Assembly (NCBI GenBank): GCA_958496175.1
Contig: OY292274.1
Coordinates: 55,004,630 to 55,068,629 of the forward strand
Source of the DNA: Sisyra terminalis
Taxonomy: Eukaryota > Arthropoda > Insecta > Neuroptera > Sisyridae
Reading direction: 5' to 3'
DNA length: 64,000 nt
Shown here: positions 37,161 to 50,630 of the stretch, piece after piece
Position numbering within the stretch: position 1 is the stretch's first letter
How the letters are laid out: each line of letters opens with the position of its first letter
Notes under the pieces: model-generated
The model's input: only the letters and a program-made list of their open reading frames with translations
Told to the model about the DNA's origin: nothing
Databases searched by the model: none
Made by a program: the position numbers and the translations under genes

Positions 37161-37623
37161 CCATTCCCAAAAACATCTCCTTTTTACCAGAAATTCTTTC
37201 CTATCAACCCTTTTAAGTAAATTTGGTAGATTTTCTCTGAGGAAAATATTTCCGACCACAGAATATCGACTCGTGTTTCCGACATGTACGATTTTGAACT
37301 GCGTAGTATTGTTGCAAAGTACAAAAGCAGATAAATTATTTATTTGATATTTAAAGCATAAGATTTTATTAAAAAGATTCCAATGGTAAATTTTTCGTTT
37401 CAGACATCGTTTATGAATTTAAAAAAGATTTACGAAAGAATTACGTCAACAAACTTTCCGTAGTTTGTTGGCGGTGACTCACTAAAATGTTTAAATACTT
37501 ACAATATTTGCTTGATATTATCTAAGATTTGAGTAAAAATTAAAAATTTCAACAATGTTAATAGTCAAGATTTAATAATTTAATATAAGGAAATTTCAAT
37601 ACATTTCAATTTTTTTAATTGAA
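37161..37623. other. Gene-free AT-rich stretch
   Basis: Nothing recognisable. Confidence 0.5.
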
Positions 37624-38147
37624 GATGTGTACTAAAAATTAAGCAGACAATGAAACTTGAATTTAAAATTAAACTCACATCTATTCTATCACGAATATTA
37701 CTGATTCCCAAATAGTGCTTCCAATACTTCTTTCTACTCATTATCTCTTTAAAGTGTTTACGAGGATTTCACGGCTTTAAAAAATCGTTTTTTTTTTAAT
37801 ATCTTATTAATTTTTACAACATCTCTAGAAGATTGTCTTAAATAATTAAAAATACTTCAGGATATCGTAGACCAAAGGATCCAGCCGATGATGTGTACTA
37901 AAAATTAAGCAGACGAAACTTGAATTTAAAATTAAACACACATCTATTCTACAACGAATATAACTGATTCCCAAATAGTACTTCCAATACTTCTTTCTAC
38001 TCATCTCTTTAAAGGGTTACAACGGTTTGACGACTTCAAAAAATCGATTTTTTAATTATCTTATTAATTTTTACAACATCTCTAGAAGATGATCCTAAAT
38101 AATAAAAAAATAGTTCAGGATATCGTAGACCAAAGGATCTAGTCGAT
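37624..38147 (+). repeat. Two-copy tandem repeat (about 260-266 bp)
   Basis: Units start GATGTGTACTAAAAATTAAG at 37624 and 37890. Each ends with GGATATCGTAGACCAAAGG plus ATC(C/T)AG(C/T)CGAT. The closing AAAGGATCYAGYCGAT block is also the terminus of the long inverted-repeat element that follows at 38132, so the tandem units are probably an outer part of the same mobile element family. Confidence 0.75.
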
Positions 38148-38780
38148 TAAGCATTTGAAAACTGCACTAGCATCTAATGACGGGATCTTATCTTGTTTTT
38201 ATTGTTTTTCATCTAAGATAGCCATACATTTAAATTCACATCCCTAACCCCTATAATATCGGAATAATGGGGATGACAACCCTTAACGTAAATATATTTT
38301 TTCTCAGTATTTATTGAAGATATCTTCATGAAATTGAAAATACACATGACACAATATAAATATGTATACCTTCAAATACTATCACTGTAAATAATATATA
38401 ATTTGGAATTCGACTTTTATTTGGACACGAATTTTATTTGAAGAAGCAAATGCATTACGATTTTTAACAAAAGTATGTTGGGCTGTTGAAGTTCTACATT
38501 GGTAACTACACTATTGGTAAAAATACTATTTATTACATAATGCTCTGGATAACTAGCTTCTACCTGTGTAGTTTCAATTTCATGAAGATATCTTCAATAG
38601 GTACTAAGAAAAAAAAATATTTACGTTAAGGATTGTTATCCCCATTATTCCGATACTATAGGGGTTAGGGGTGTGAGTTTAAGTGTATGGCTATCTTAGA
38701 TGAAAAACAATAAAAACAAGATAAGATCCCGTCATTAGACGCGAGTGTACTTTTCAAATGCTTAATCGGCTAGATCCTTT
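38132..38780. mobile_element. Foldback-type element with about 209-bp inverted arms
   Basis: The left arm 38132-38340 is inverted, with modest divergence, at 38572-38780. Shared blocks include GACGGGATCTTATCTTG, AGATAGCCATACA, CCCTAACCCCTATA and GAAGATATCTTCATGAAATT. The spacer (38341-38571) is unique AT-rich sequence without a coding frame. Long arms around a short spacer are typical of foldback elements. Transcripts would form long double-stranded RNA. Confidence 0.8.
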
Positions 38781-38807
38781 ATAAATGTTTTCTTTTATTA
38801 ATTTAAA

Positions 38808-38850
38808 GTCGCAACGTTTCGTCAGTGTTATTCCGACTTCATCAGGCGAC
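38808..38850 (-). other. Hammerhead-like motif with closing stem
   Basis: The - strand reads GTCGC, CTGATGA, a stem with GTC/GAC arms, GAAAC, GTT, GCGAC. CTGATGA and GAAA are exact hammerhead core words, and GTCGC/GCGAC form an outer 5-bp stem. A proper stem III and the UH cleavage triplet are not evident, so this may be a degenerate hammerhead of a Penelope-like element or a related structured tail. It directly abuts the foldback element at 38780. Confidence 0.4.
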
Positions 38851-39631
38851 CTTACATATTCATTGAAAACACATAGTCCCATGATATGAATTATTACTTC
38901 TGACTAATAATGTATATCCTATGACTCAATTTCTTTCTTGATTACGTTGCGTTTCAATAGTTTTTGGCTGTTATCATCAGGTAATGATTATTTTGTCAAT
39001 TATTAATAATTGATTATTAATGATTATTGAAAAATTCTTAATATTTTCATACTTATAAATTACGATTAATAAGTAATCAATTACAAAAATTAACCACAAA
39101 TATCTAGTTTTATCAGTTGTCAGTTTCTTACTAATACTTACAAACTATTTACTGTTTAAAAAGTAAATTAAATTTAAAATATTTCCCTGCGAAAATTTCA
39201 GAAATTTTTTGTTAGTTGTGTATGTTTAAGACAGTAAAAAGTTTGAATAAAATATTTTATTTATTATATGGGGAAAAAATTGTTGAAAATAGGCCATTTT
39301 TTCCCCGATTATACCCATGTAACCTCTTAAATATATATTTGTTTTAAATTTAACCCTTTTTCAATACCGATCGCGAATATATAATAAAAATTAGTGTCGA
39401 TCATACCAGTATTAAGTTGAATAAATAGGTACTTGTATGTATTAATGCCTATATAAAGGTATGGTTTTTGAGAGCATTAAAGCGATTAAAGCTACAGGAA
39501 ATGATAAAGGCCATGAAAATTATATCAAGTACTTAATTATTTCTATTATTCGTAAATTCTTTAGTTTATAAAAAATATGTAGAAATATAAATTTAAAAGA
39601 ATCACTCAATTATTGTCCATTATTCGTTAAT

Positions 39632-39763
39632 TAAGTTATTTTCATAGGGTTTTTTTGGACTAAAAATATGACGAAAAAACGTTGTACAAAAATCAATTAA
39701 AAATCATTAAAAAAAAATTGATTATATTTTTTAGTTCAAAAAAAACCCTATGAAAATAACTTA
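39632..39763. mobile_element. Short foldback MITE
   Basis: TAAGTTATTTTCATAGGG followed by a T-run and GGACTAAAAA at the left is inverted at the right (read inward TAAGTTATTTTCATAGGG, T-run, GAACTAAAAA). Arms are about 38 bp in a 132-bp element. No convincing target duplication. Confidence 0.7.
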
Positions 39764-40619
39764 GGTAATAAATTTAAAATTTAACAAGTAATTAATACTG
39801 GCAAAAATTATCCCTTTACTGTATGCATTTAACAAATAATTGTAAAAAAAATAATGCCTCAAATTAATTTAGTTGACTTGCAGAATCAATAGAAATTTGA
39901 AATAAAAAAATTGAAATTATAAATTAATTAACCGTAATATAAGACAATATAATATGGTCTCTTAATATGGATAAAAGAAAAAGCATAAAAATTATCAATA
40001 TATTATTACCTGCAGATATAGTAATTAACTAATTATTCATAAGGATATAAAGAGGACTATATGTAGAATCAATAGTTTGAAAAAAGAAATTAAGGACATA
40101 ATTTTATTATCAGTTATCGTTTGTAAAAATCTATTAAGCTGTTTCTCTTAGATATGCATTGTAAACCTACATGCAGATAATCTTAACATTTTCTATGGTT
40201 GGTGAAAGAACGGAAATGATTAGGAACAGTTTTGGCATAATATCTTATCGATATTTCACCCATTTTGAAAAATAAGTGATATAATCAGTATATGCTGTAC
40301 ATATTGAATACAAAAGTAAGTGGGAATTTAACACCAGAATTTCATTAACCAGAAATTCGGGAATATCGAATATTTTTTGGGTGTATTTAATTCTCGAGAT
40401 ACATAAATAAGATGATTTGGGTTATTTTAGGATTGTTTACTTATGCAAGATTAAACTCTAAATTTTATTCACATGAAAAAATATAAATGTAACAAAATTG
40501 AATACTAATTTAGTAACTTTAAAAGAATTGTCAACTGTAAAGTATTGACCTAATGAATTAGGATTATTGAAAAAAGATTAATAACTTATGATTAATTTCT
40601 CAAGGACAATTAATCAATA

Positions 40620-40735
40620 TGTTTACTCCGAAAGTGGAAGATGTTGAGTTCAAATCTCGAAACCAGTAAACATAATATTAATTACTCGGTTTACGGATTT
40701 TAAAAACCCTAGAGTCGCTAAAGCGACTTATTAAT
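40620..40735 (+). repeat. SINE-like repeat, copy 1
   Basis: GAGTTCAAATCTC at 40645-40657 resembles a tRNA T-arm/B-box. It is followed by CGGTTTACGGATTTT, CCCTAGAGTCGCTAAAGCGAC, shared (on the other strand) with the repeats at 44338 and 50631. A convincing A-box is not visible. Probably an old tRNA-derived SINE. Confidence 0.45.
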
Positions 40736-42016
40736 TGATAGTAAATAATCAATAAAATCTATTAGTTGTAACAGAATTATTTGCAGGAGGTATTATTCCT
40801 TAACTATAAGTTCTTATAAATTATAACAAATGATAAATTTTTCAAAATAATCAAAACCCCGAAAGTGATCTTGAGATCTCTTCGATGTTGAAATATTTAC
40901 ACTGAAATTGTGATTCAAGATTGGATGCCTTATTCTTTTTAGCACCAGATTTTTAGTTGTTTTGTGGTTTAAGTGTCAACGATGGAACATAGGAGGACAT
41001 AGATTTACCATGGAAATGGAAAAAGTTCATTCTTTATAATGAAACTTTTAACACAAGTTACCGATGACTTAAAGTGTTTTCTTATGAAACCTGCTTAAAA
41101 ATATATAATTGACTTTTATTTGATTTTTAAGAATACCAAAAACACCCAAAGCATTTACGGTTTTGTATACTCTACATGTACTAAAGTCGATTATGCATTC
41201 AACTTTACTTAGGATTGGTATTTTCACACATGAATAGAAGATCATACTCTTAAAATAGCAATTTTGTAGATGAAAATTTATCTGATAGATAAACCCTATA
41301 CATTTATCTTATACATATCACGATTCTTAGGTAAAAGTATGCATGTATTCTTTTCCTCGAGATAAAATTTTATCAGTAGGATAAATGTCACCCACTAGAT
41401 GTGAAAATATTGACCCTTAATGTAAAAACTAAAAATGTGCAATATCTTTTGCATTGTATAGAAATTAAGCAAAAATGTATCTTCCGTAAGAAATTTTCCT
41501 TCTTGGAAGTCCAAATAATATTAACAAATGCATGGGTATTCCTATTAAACTGTATATTATGGCCTTTTAAATAGTAAAATTGACCATTTTTGTGGAAAGA
41601 TATGTAGTAGTCTCTTTTTGTATATATTTTCTAATTGTATCTTTGTACTTATACAGCACTAATCTACTGGGTGCTTACATGTGATTGTCTATGGATTGAA
41701 TGCACTTATTGTAACCCTATGCAGATTGTGCAATTTATTTGAAAATAAAAAAAAATAAAAATTTCTAATTGTAAATCTCATACTAAATCGTAAATGAAAT
41801 TATGAACCATACAAAAGTTATGGATTACGTGCACCTATCTATATGTATTTACTTTAAAACTGAGTTAGAAATTGTATTAATGAATGGAATATGAAGACTA
41901 TTTATAATATTTTTAATATCTGTTAATAAATATGTTCAAGTTAATGTTGCATAAGAATTAAAAATCAGCATCGAGTGGTTAAAATAAGGATCATAGATTT
42001 GAGCGAAATACTTCCA

Positions 42017-42099
42017 TGTTAAAAAAGGCATTTTAAATGTTCAAAAACCTATAAGAAGTTGTAATGATTTCAAAAGTCCCCTAAATGCCTTTTTTAACA
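42017..42099. mobile_element. Minimal foldback repeat
   Basis: TGTTAAAAAAGGCATTT at 42017 is inverted at 42083-42099 in a segment of only 83 bp. Likely a tiny MITE or a chance palindrome retained in AT-rich DNA. Confidence 0.5.
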
Positions 42100-44337
42100 G
42101 GGTTAGGTAAATGTTAATATTTAATGCACTGTAATTATAAAACAAAAAATGCAATGAAATGAATAACAATGCAATGAATTGTTCTTGAAATTGACTTAGG
42201 TCGTTTTCAAAATAAGTTATTTATATTTTGCACCGATTTCCTGTATAGTCCAGTTGCAATAAACCGAAATTCAAATAATTCAGAATGTTGGTGTAACCAA
42301 TTATCTGAACAATGTGATTTGGGGTTACACTAATATAAATTACGGAGATGGTAGGTATGGTATTACTTACTAAAACATAAAGTTCAAGATTTCAGAAGTT
42401 TATAAGTCTTACAATTATTTTTAAATAATATAAATAGTAATATATTGTTAAATTTAAAAAATGTACTATATAGTTGCAATACCTCCTTGTTGTGTAAACT
42501 AGATATATTTGTATTTTAATTACGCAAATTATAAAATTTGATATAAGGGTACCCAGTCAATATTCTATTTTGTATTACTTTTATTATCTTACTTTATATC
42601 TATTTTTACGGTTTTAACGGAGTTCTATAGTAGATGTGGAAGTATTTAATATGCACACGCACGATTCAGTAGGTATCAATACAAAATTTTGATCAGTTTC
42701 ATCGAACTTGTACGAAATTAACGTCTAATAATAATTTGTAATTATAATAATTTATGAAATATTGCCGTAACAATGATTATACAAAGTTTTTGAAGTTCAT
42801 CCACTTAAATTTCGTCTAGCTTTAATATTAAAACATAGAAAAAATTTTAATAAATAATTTCAGTCAATACCTTCTTCAAATGTATTAGGTATCTTATACA
42901 CATAATAGATAAGAAAGGTCTGAAGTATTTATTTTCTTATACCAAAATTTTTCTTTTCATAAAGTAAAAATCAAGAAAATTTAAGTATTAATGACTGGCC
43001 TATAGTAATCTTAATTTTCTTTTATGAAACACAATTCTCAGTCCTTTCGGAGAAAAAAAAAATAGAAACACAAATGGGAAAATGCCGAATTCCGGAAAGC
43101 TTTTGATTAAGTTCTACAATTGGATATTTTGCGAAAATATAGTTATGCTCATTGAACAACATTTCTCTTTTCTTTCATCCCTTTAAGTTGGAGTTTTAGT
43201 TAACTTGCTTTTCTTTTAAGCTTTTTCTCTGTATTAATTGATTTTTACTCATCAGGAAATAATTTTTCTAGGAATATACATTTCAAATCAATAGTTCATT
43301 TTCAATGTTATCAACTATAAATACATGTATTGTGAAGGAATTGCATCATTTTCTGGTTTTGATTTTTAAGTCTTTCATTTATTTATAAACAATAAGAGCA
43401 ATAAACACTATAAAATTAATATAACGTTGACTTTTTAGAATATTAATTCATATTTTAACAGCGAATTTGTAACTTTTAAACAAATTTAAGCATTCTCAAA
43501 ATTGATAATAATAACTTTACGAATTGTAACAGTGTTTATTGACTAGGCTTAGTAGGTTACAGCTTACAGACTTCAACTACTCATTTATTTAATAACAATC
43601 AAAAAACCATAAAAATTTCCCGTTGAATTTCAATCTCGATAAAATTAAAAATGTCAATGCACTAATATTGGAAGTATACAGCCTATCTTTTCCATAGCAA
43701 ATCTCAACTATCGATGTAGCCTATAGTCTTACAGTATTAAATCCGGCTCTAATTATAAGTACTTACCAAGAAAAAAAACAACAATTATTATGTATGTATT
43801 TTTGCACGAAAAATATGATCCATTTAAAAGACATTTCATACACTTATTGCTGTTGCTAAATATCAACTACAAAGTCCTCAACCTTTATTGAGTCTATGGA
43901 ACTATTTAGCTAATTAACAATCACAAAGTTGCCGAATTACGTAAACAAATGGTAATTTGAACTCAAAAAATGTAAACATAATTCAAAAACATACAAAAAT
44001 TATGTTATATGTTTAAGTATGAGCATTAAGTTTACTTAAAATATTAAAAGTTTTTAGGAGGATATATAGTAAACTTTAATAAAAACCAACTTAAGTTTGA
44101 TTTTAGTACGAAATTTTAGGCCAAAAACCAAAATCCCATCTTAAAAATTTAACAGTTACTATATTTAAATTGTTTTTTTTTTCAAATGCCACCGAATTCA
44201 CCTTAAATTGTAGAAATTTTATCTTCACTTGACATTTTTGATTAGTGGATAGATTTTGATGATTAACTACTGTTTTAAACTTTAAAATATAATTTTTTAA
44301 CTTTAAAGTTTAAAACTATTTATTAATTTGTTATTTA

Positions 44338-44445
44338 CTGTCGCTTTACAACTAGCAATGTCTTAAGTGACTCTAGGGTTAATAAAAATCCGTAAATCGA
44401 GAAATATTGAAAATTTGCTCGATACGACAATCAAACCCAACAAAA
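44338..44445 (-). repeat. SINE-like repeat, copy 2
   Basis: Shares GTCGCTT, GTGACTCTAGGGTT, AATCCGTAAATCGAGAAATA and TTGAAAATTTGCTCG with the copy at 50631. The B-box-like end is degenerate here (CAATCAAACCCAACAAA). Orientation is opposite to the copy at 40620. Confidence 0.5.
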
Positions 44446-46679
44446 TTTAAAATAATTTAAGGATTTTGTAAACTAAAATATTAATTATATACCTCAGTTA
44501 ATCTACCACGTGTTTTGATGGTATTATTTTCTCAATGTAGTCTTATTTAAGAGACTAACTTAGCTAATAAGTTTTTCAAAAACATTAATTAATTCATTCA
44601 TTAAAACTATACATTATACTTATATTCATTTATATTAGTTTATTTTTGCAAAATACTTAGTTTTACTTACATGTTATAAATTTAAATTTATACCATTTTC
44701 TATAAAATGAAAAGATTGCATATAACTTATATAACTCATATGGCACTTCCGCATAAAACAACCCCCCCATCTTGCAATGAAATATCTTACATGGATCTAT
44801 TACTTAAAAAAAGAACAAGAAATTAATCCAATTTAAATCTTCAAATTTGTTATTAACTTTTGTAGTTATAAATTACAATTTTAGGAAAATTTATCTTTCA
44901 AAGATCAATCAATAGAACCGTATTTAAAACGTAAGCAAATAGGTAGCAAGAATCGCAACAAAAGGAACCCCCACAAAATACAAAAAGAAAAGAAAATACA
45001 AAAATTGAAATTCCACTTTCTCGTTATTCAAATTAGCAAAGATTAATGACCAAAGTTAAGGCACCTTTTTTTGATTTTTCGTAAAGCTATCTTCTTAAGT
45101 GGGTCCGCACAAAGTTTGTTTAGGGACCACCATAGATATAAATGCAGGCCTGTATTTTAAATGTTAAGACTTATTTTAAATATTTACAATTTTCAAACTT
45201 GATTTTGTGGAAGGAAATATGGAAGACCCGTAGAAAAAAAAAATTAGATCCTAGACTTATTAAAAAGGGGAAAGAGTTACCTTGATTTAAAGAACCTCAA
45301 TAGTGATGTTAAAAACCAGAGGCAAGAATTCAATTGCGTGGGAAAATTGAAAAAAATTAAGACAAAACAGAAAACCACTGTTAGAATTCAAAGTATAGGG
45401 ACATACAGTGTTATGAAATCTGCGAATAAAAAGAAATACTAGAGATATTGAGGAATACACAAATGAAATTGAACTACAGTATTTATAGGTATGGCATGAT
45501 CTGTTTTTGATTGTTCTGTTTTGTAATACAATCAAAAGTTGTAATTAAAGTTGAGAAAGGCAATGCAAAATTGAATATTCTATTCTATTTCTATAATCTA
45601 TATCACAGCTTTTTAAACCAGGAGGGGGGATTAAAGTAGTGCGAAATGCATAAAGATCATCATTTTCTTTTCTTTGTGCTATATCTTGAAATAAAAAAAA
45701 AAGTTTAAATCCCTTTTAGCGACATCAATATCTAACAACATTGCATTTTATACTATGTTTTAAAGTTTTAAATTTAATTCGCGAATAAATCGAGCGATAA
45801 AGAAAAATTAGCAACAAAAAATACGATATTTAAATTGAATTAAACAAAAAATCACGAATTAATTTTAAAATAAAGTATAAAATGCAACGTTGATAGAATT
45901 GATGTCGAATTGATGTCTGAATGTTAGACTATAAATTCAAAAAAATATTGGCTATAATGCTTAAGGGATAAATTAAAATTTTCGTTAATAATATGGAATC
46001 TCTATACCAAAAAGTTTAAGAGTCCCTGTTCTATGTCATAACAAATCAACGGTTCCATTCTTAGGACTGGAACCACTTTCATAATTAGCGCAATTCATAA
46101 AACTTAAATGCAAAATTTGTATCATAACTTCATGATAACGAAAGCCTGTTTGCTCTTTTCATTGATATGAGAAAAAATCATGCATTGTTGATTATTTTCA
46201 AATTAAAAAACACTTAAATTTGATAATTTACGCTTCAAGAAATGAATTCGTTATTCTTCGATTTATAAATCCCCGGCCAAAAATAGTTCAATTCTGGGAA
46301 GGAAATGAAGTGCTTAAACTGGATGAAATGTTTGTAATTATATTTCGTCAAGTTTAAAATAGATATTAATAGCAAAATAATATTTACGTCCTTTGGTCTG
46401 CTATCTATTGGAAATATTATGTTTCCAACAATAAAATACGAATGGTAAAGTAGAGAAAAACATGAGTCATATGACTCATCCATTAGTAAAACGTAATTAT
46501 TTTATTATTGGCAATCGAGGCTTTTTTGCTGTCTGAGATTTTTTTTCAGTTTATGTCAGAGAAAAGAGAATCAATATCTGTTCCAATTTATTTTATTACT
46601 GTTTTTCGTGTTTAAATTAATTTTTTATAAGTTTTGTTGATACTTTTTTTGAATGGTCAATGGGTATTGTATTGGTGGT
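44446..46679. other. Gene-free AT-rich stretch
   Basis: No supported gene. Open frames at 45287-45535 and 46235-46483 are AT-driven. Contains one diverged MITE copy, listed separately. Confidence 0.45.
45711..45917. mobile_element. 225-bp MITE family, diverged copy
   Basis: Retains inverted arms with AACATTGCATTTTATACT and its mirror AGTATAAAATGCAACGTTG, plus AATTTAATTCGCGAA in the centre, but the outermost sequence has diverged. No target duplication is readable. It is the oldest-looking family member in the window. Confidence 0.6.
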
Positions 46680-47480
46680 TGATATCTTTGATTGGCTGTT
46701 TTGAAATTGAGCGGCAAAACAAGCGATAATCGCATTGAAAAAATCACTGAATCATATATAGTACGGGCGTCTAAATACGCCGCTAATATTTGAGAATAAA
46801 AGGCCTGTATTGATTTTTTCCATTGAAAATATTTTGGAAATTCCCTTTTTAAAATGTATGAAACGAAAAAGAAAAATTAGGAGATTAAAATTGCGAAAAA
46901 AAAAATTCCTAACGAATGGAAAAATGGGAAAAACGGTGAAATTTTATTCAAAGTTTTTGAATTCATCGACGGCTGTGTTATAGAAAGTTAACATTTCTAT
47001 GTTAGAATACGCTGCTGCTAACAGAGAGGACGAGCTATTTTTGTACTACAGAATTAACCATTCCCCCCTTGCCGCCGTTTCAAACCAACGACATCTGACG
47101 CAAATCTAAACGAGTGTGGCGCCATTGGGCGAGACACACGCAAAACAAGGACACTGCTTGTAAACCGTAAACAAAGCGAAAATATAGCGCGCTAAAGCGC
47201 TTGAAAAGAGACAGTCTATAGTATATATAGGAACAGTCACATTGGAATGAACGACGTTCAAGTCTACATCCGACCAGCTTACTTATGTCGATGCCGATGT
47301 TTTTCAATAGCGCTTTATTCTTTTGGTCCACACACGTCACATTGCAGCTTTCGCCCTCTGATTTATCCTGGAAATTGGGGGCTGGAAATTATGGCGTTAT
47401 TTTTTATACAGACAGAATTTCTGAAGGGAGAACCTATCGTAGTTTATGGATGATGTTGGGACTTTTTTACGTCTCAAGGA
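46680..47480. promoter_or_regulatory. GC-richer island, candidate promoter region
   Basis: CpG-containing, less AT-rich block with TATATATAGG near 47222 and initiator-like words downstream (TCACATT, TTCAAGT). Overlapping open frames on both strands (47080-47503) are short and match no family I know, so they are not called as genes. It may be an isolated promoter/5' exon or an enhancer. Confidence 0.3.
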
Positions 47481-50400
47481 CAGAATCAATTTACGAAAAT
47501 TAAAATAACTATTTTCATTTGATGAAACCAACATTTCTATAAACCCCAATTAATAACTAACATTTAACGAACTCTTCATTCCCTTTTTGTTTCAATATTT
47601 ACACCATTTACACTAAAAAATATACGAATTCCAAATTTTTATAAAACTTTTAAAAAGAAAAGAAAATCCCAAAATTAATACATTTGGATTTACCAAGAAA
47701 AGATTGAAGGAAAAATGTATCCTTTAATTGAAAGTATTCTATCATGAATTTCGGAAAATTTGCGGGAAAATAAGCTCTGTAGGTTGATTATTTTCAAATA
47801 TCCGCTTCTATTACTGTTATATCAGACCAAAACGAAACCTACACACTACCTTTACTAAACAACCCACAAATGATCAACTTGGTCTTCAACATTTCCTTTC
47901 TTTGTCTGTGGTAAAACTTGCCAATCGTTCTATCGATGAAGTTAACTTTCAAGTTGATTCTAAAATTCGACAACGTTATATAGCCTGATTCAAACATTTA
48001 AAATTTGGTTCATATAAGCCCAGATTGGGGTCCTACCTTATTCATTATTCTAAACTAAATATAAAATAATTATATTTTATTTAAAAATGTATTAAATATC
48101 AATACCACTTTTGTAAATTATACATTTATATAAGACGCATTTTATTGATCGTTGAGCAGAATTCAGACGCGCTATTTACAATTTTTCTAGAAATGATTTT
48201 TAATTATTCATTGCATTGTATCCCTAAACTGTCACAATTTAATTTTTTTCGAAATAATATAAAAAATAATTTAAACCAAAAAAATCCCGCCAAAAACACT
48301 TTCTTGTTACTAGATACGTGCGCTAACTCTTATGAATAAGTAGATAGGAAATGAGAGTTTTCTCCGTAGAAATTTGAAAATTTTTATTTTCATTTACTGT
48401 TCGTATCGCTGAGAAAAACAAAAACAACGCAAGGAAAAATTATGAAAGGAATATACATATATGTGTATATCAAATAGTCAGTTAAATATTGTATTGTAGA
48501 GTCTAAAGATAAAGACGGGTGTTAAGAAAAAGATAATTTAATCTATAGTTATCAAATTTAAAGGAAAACATTAATTCAGTAGCAATATCTGTTCGAGAAA
48601 ATTTCATGGATTAACATAAGCCTATTGCTTATACCAAATGGAAAACAATAAAAAATTTTTATTAACACAACAATGATTATTTGGAACCAATTTTTCAAGA
48701 GTACGTAAAATTTATCAAAAATTGCTCTTCCTTAAGTAAAAATCTAATTTTACACCAGTGGTTTACATGTACCAATGGGTGCTTTATGGTAAAAAATCTT
48801 TAAAATGCAACAAAATATTGCTTATTAACGTTATAGAGCATAATACAACTGAGAATTATAGGCAATTTATGATTTTGCCGACTTCGGCATCCAGAAAAAA
48901 GTCTGTTTAGTAGTAGAATTTCAGGTCTGAAGGAGTTCTAATTAGTTTCAAATCAGATTTTGTAGAACATAGGTAATACTCTGTTAAAAATGGCAACGGA
49001 GTATGTATACTGTATCACGACATGGTAGATGACTTGAGTATCCATATCATGGACAGAGGACGGAAAATTCCTATATAAAACAAGAAAATATCACGCACCT
49101 TTTATGTCGCATAAAATCCTGTCCACTATATAACATTGTGTTATAGGTGTAATCCTTTTGGCTCAGCAGTCTTTGGAGTTACTCTATTTTCACATCTTCC
49201 GTGACCATTCTTTGTTGTTTGTCGACATTTGGTTGTTCTTGTATGAAGTTATACTCGTGAAGGAAAACATTTTTCTTGAGACCTCCTTAGCTCTAAAATA
49301 TACTGATCAATTATATATTTTCTACAGAAACGATGCATTAAAATGAAAAAAATATTAACCTTGTTAGTTTAAACTAATGATGAATAGACGTTGAAAAATT
49401 GGATTTGAACTCAGGTCTAATGACACATATTTTAAGTAAGTGATAATCTTATACTATATCATATATTATATATTAATAATTAATATTGATTAATTATTTT
49501 AATTTTATTTAATTAAATTATTAATTGACTCGTGGCTTATAAATGAACTGTTTCAAGCTATAATTTTTTTTAACTGATATATAGCACATTGATTGATTTT
49601 TTCCAAGATTATAAATGCTTGTAATATTAACACTTAATTTTTCAATAAATGTATCATTGTTGCATTAAATTTGTCATAAATTTCCTCCATAATATCTCAA
49701 AGTTCCAGAATTGGGAGATGAAATTGTTTTTAATCTACGTTTATAAATATATTTAAACTATGCCAAAACATAACGATCAATAATTTATTTACAGCTCTGT
49801 ATTTTACGTGAAAATTGACAACAGATAAAATTAAATAAGGTAATAAACATTTCTTACTTTAAATTATATTTTATCTTTGTGTTTTAAATTGAATATCCAG
49901 AACCTAATAATTTTTAGACATGTATATTTTATCCAATTCGGGAGGCATGTTCGAATCAAGAGTCAAAAGACATTACATACACGATTTTGGGAGTTTTCCG
50001 ATTCAATCTGAAGAGGTGGCAACTATATAGTACTTTCCTCTAAAGCCGAAGGATTTAATAGGTATAAAAGATTTTTTTTTATTTATTATTTACCGTAATA
50101 ACTTATACAAAGAAAGGTTTTACTGTAGAAATAATAATTATTAGTCAAAAAGCATTGGTGTAAAGTGGATTGCATATACAAACACAAATGATAAATTTTA
50201 CTGGATTGCATTAGCTATAAACCATAACTTAAACTATTATTTTCAGATAATTGTAATACTTAAAGCATTTCCTCAAAAAAAGAACAAACTTTGAACTTAA
50301 ACCAGAATGAAAATTTGAAGTTGATGCTTAGGATTAGTAAAATGAGTAAATAAAATAGTTATAAATTCAGAAACTTATAGTTGTTAAGACTGTAGTTTAT

Positions 50401-50630
50401 ATGTAAAAAATAGTGGTAGATTTATCTTTGTTATTAATAAAATTATGTAGAAATTTTTTTTTCAATGATTTAACTAAAACTAAATGAAGTTTTTAGTTAA
50501 ATATTGATTAAGTTATTGTTAATTTTTAATAAACTTTTTTAAGGCAAAAGCTTATATCAAGTTACATTAAAATAAATAATTTGATTCAATGGTTAATGAA
50601 ACCAAATTATTATTATTTTTTTAATGTTAT
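47481..50630. other. Gene-free AT-rich stretch
   Basis: No supported gene. GGATTTGAACTCAGG at about 49411 resembles a tRNA T-arm on the - strand but the rest of a tRNA is absent. Confidence 0.45.

Larger units (their letters stand above)
38851..44337. other. Gene-free AT-rich stretch with small foldback and SINE-like repeats
   Basis: No supported gene in about 5.5 kb. The repeats at 39632-39763, 40620-40735 and 42017-42099 are listed separately. Confidence 0.45.

Noticed and set aside
47080..47503. Overlapping open frames on both strands
   Set aside because: Mutually overlapping, short, cysteine-rich by chance, and without recognisable motifs; treated as part of a non-coding island.
49401..49445. 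tRNA-like T-arm on the - strand
   Set aside because: Only a GAGTTCAAATCC word is present; no acceptor stem, D-arm or anticodon arm can be folded around it.
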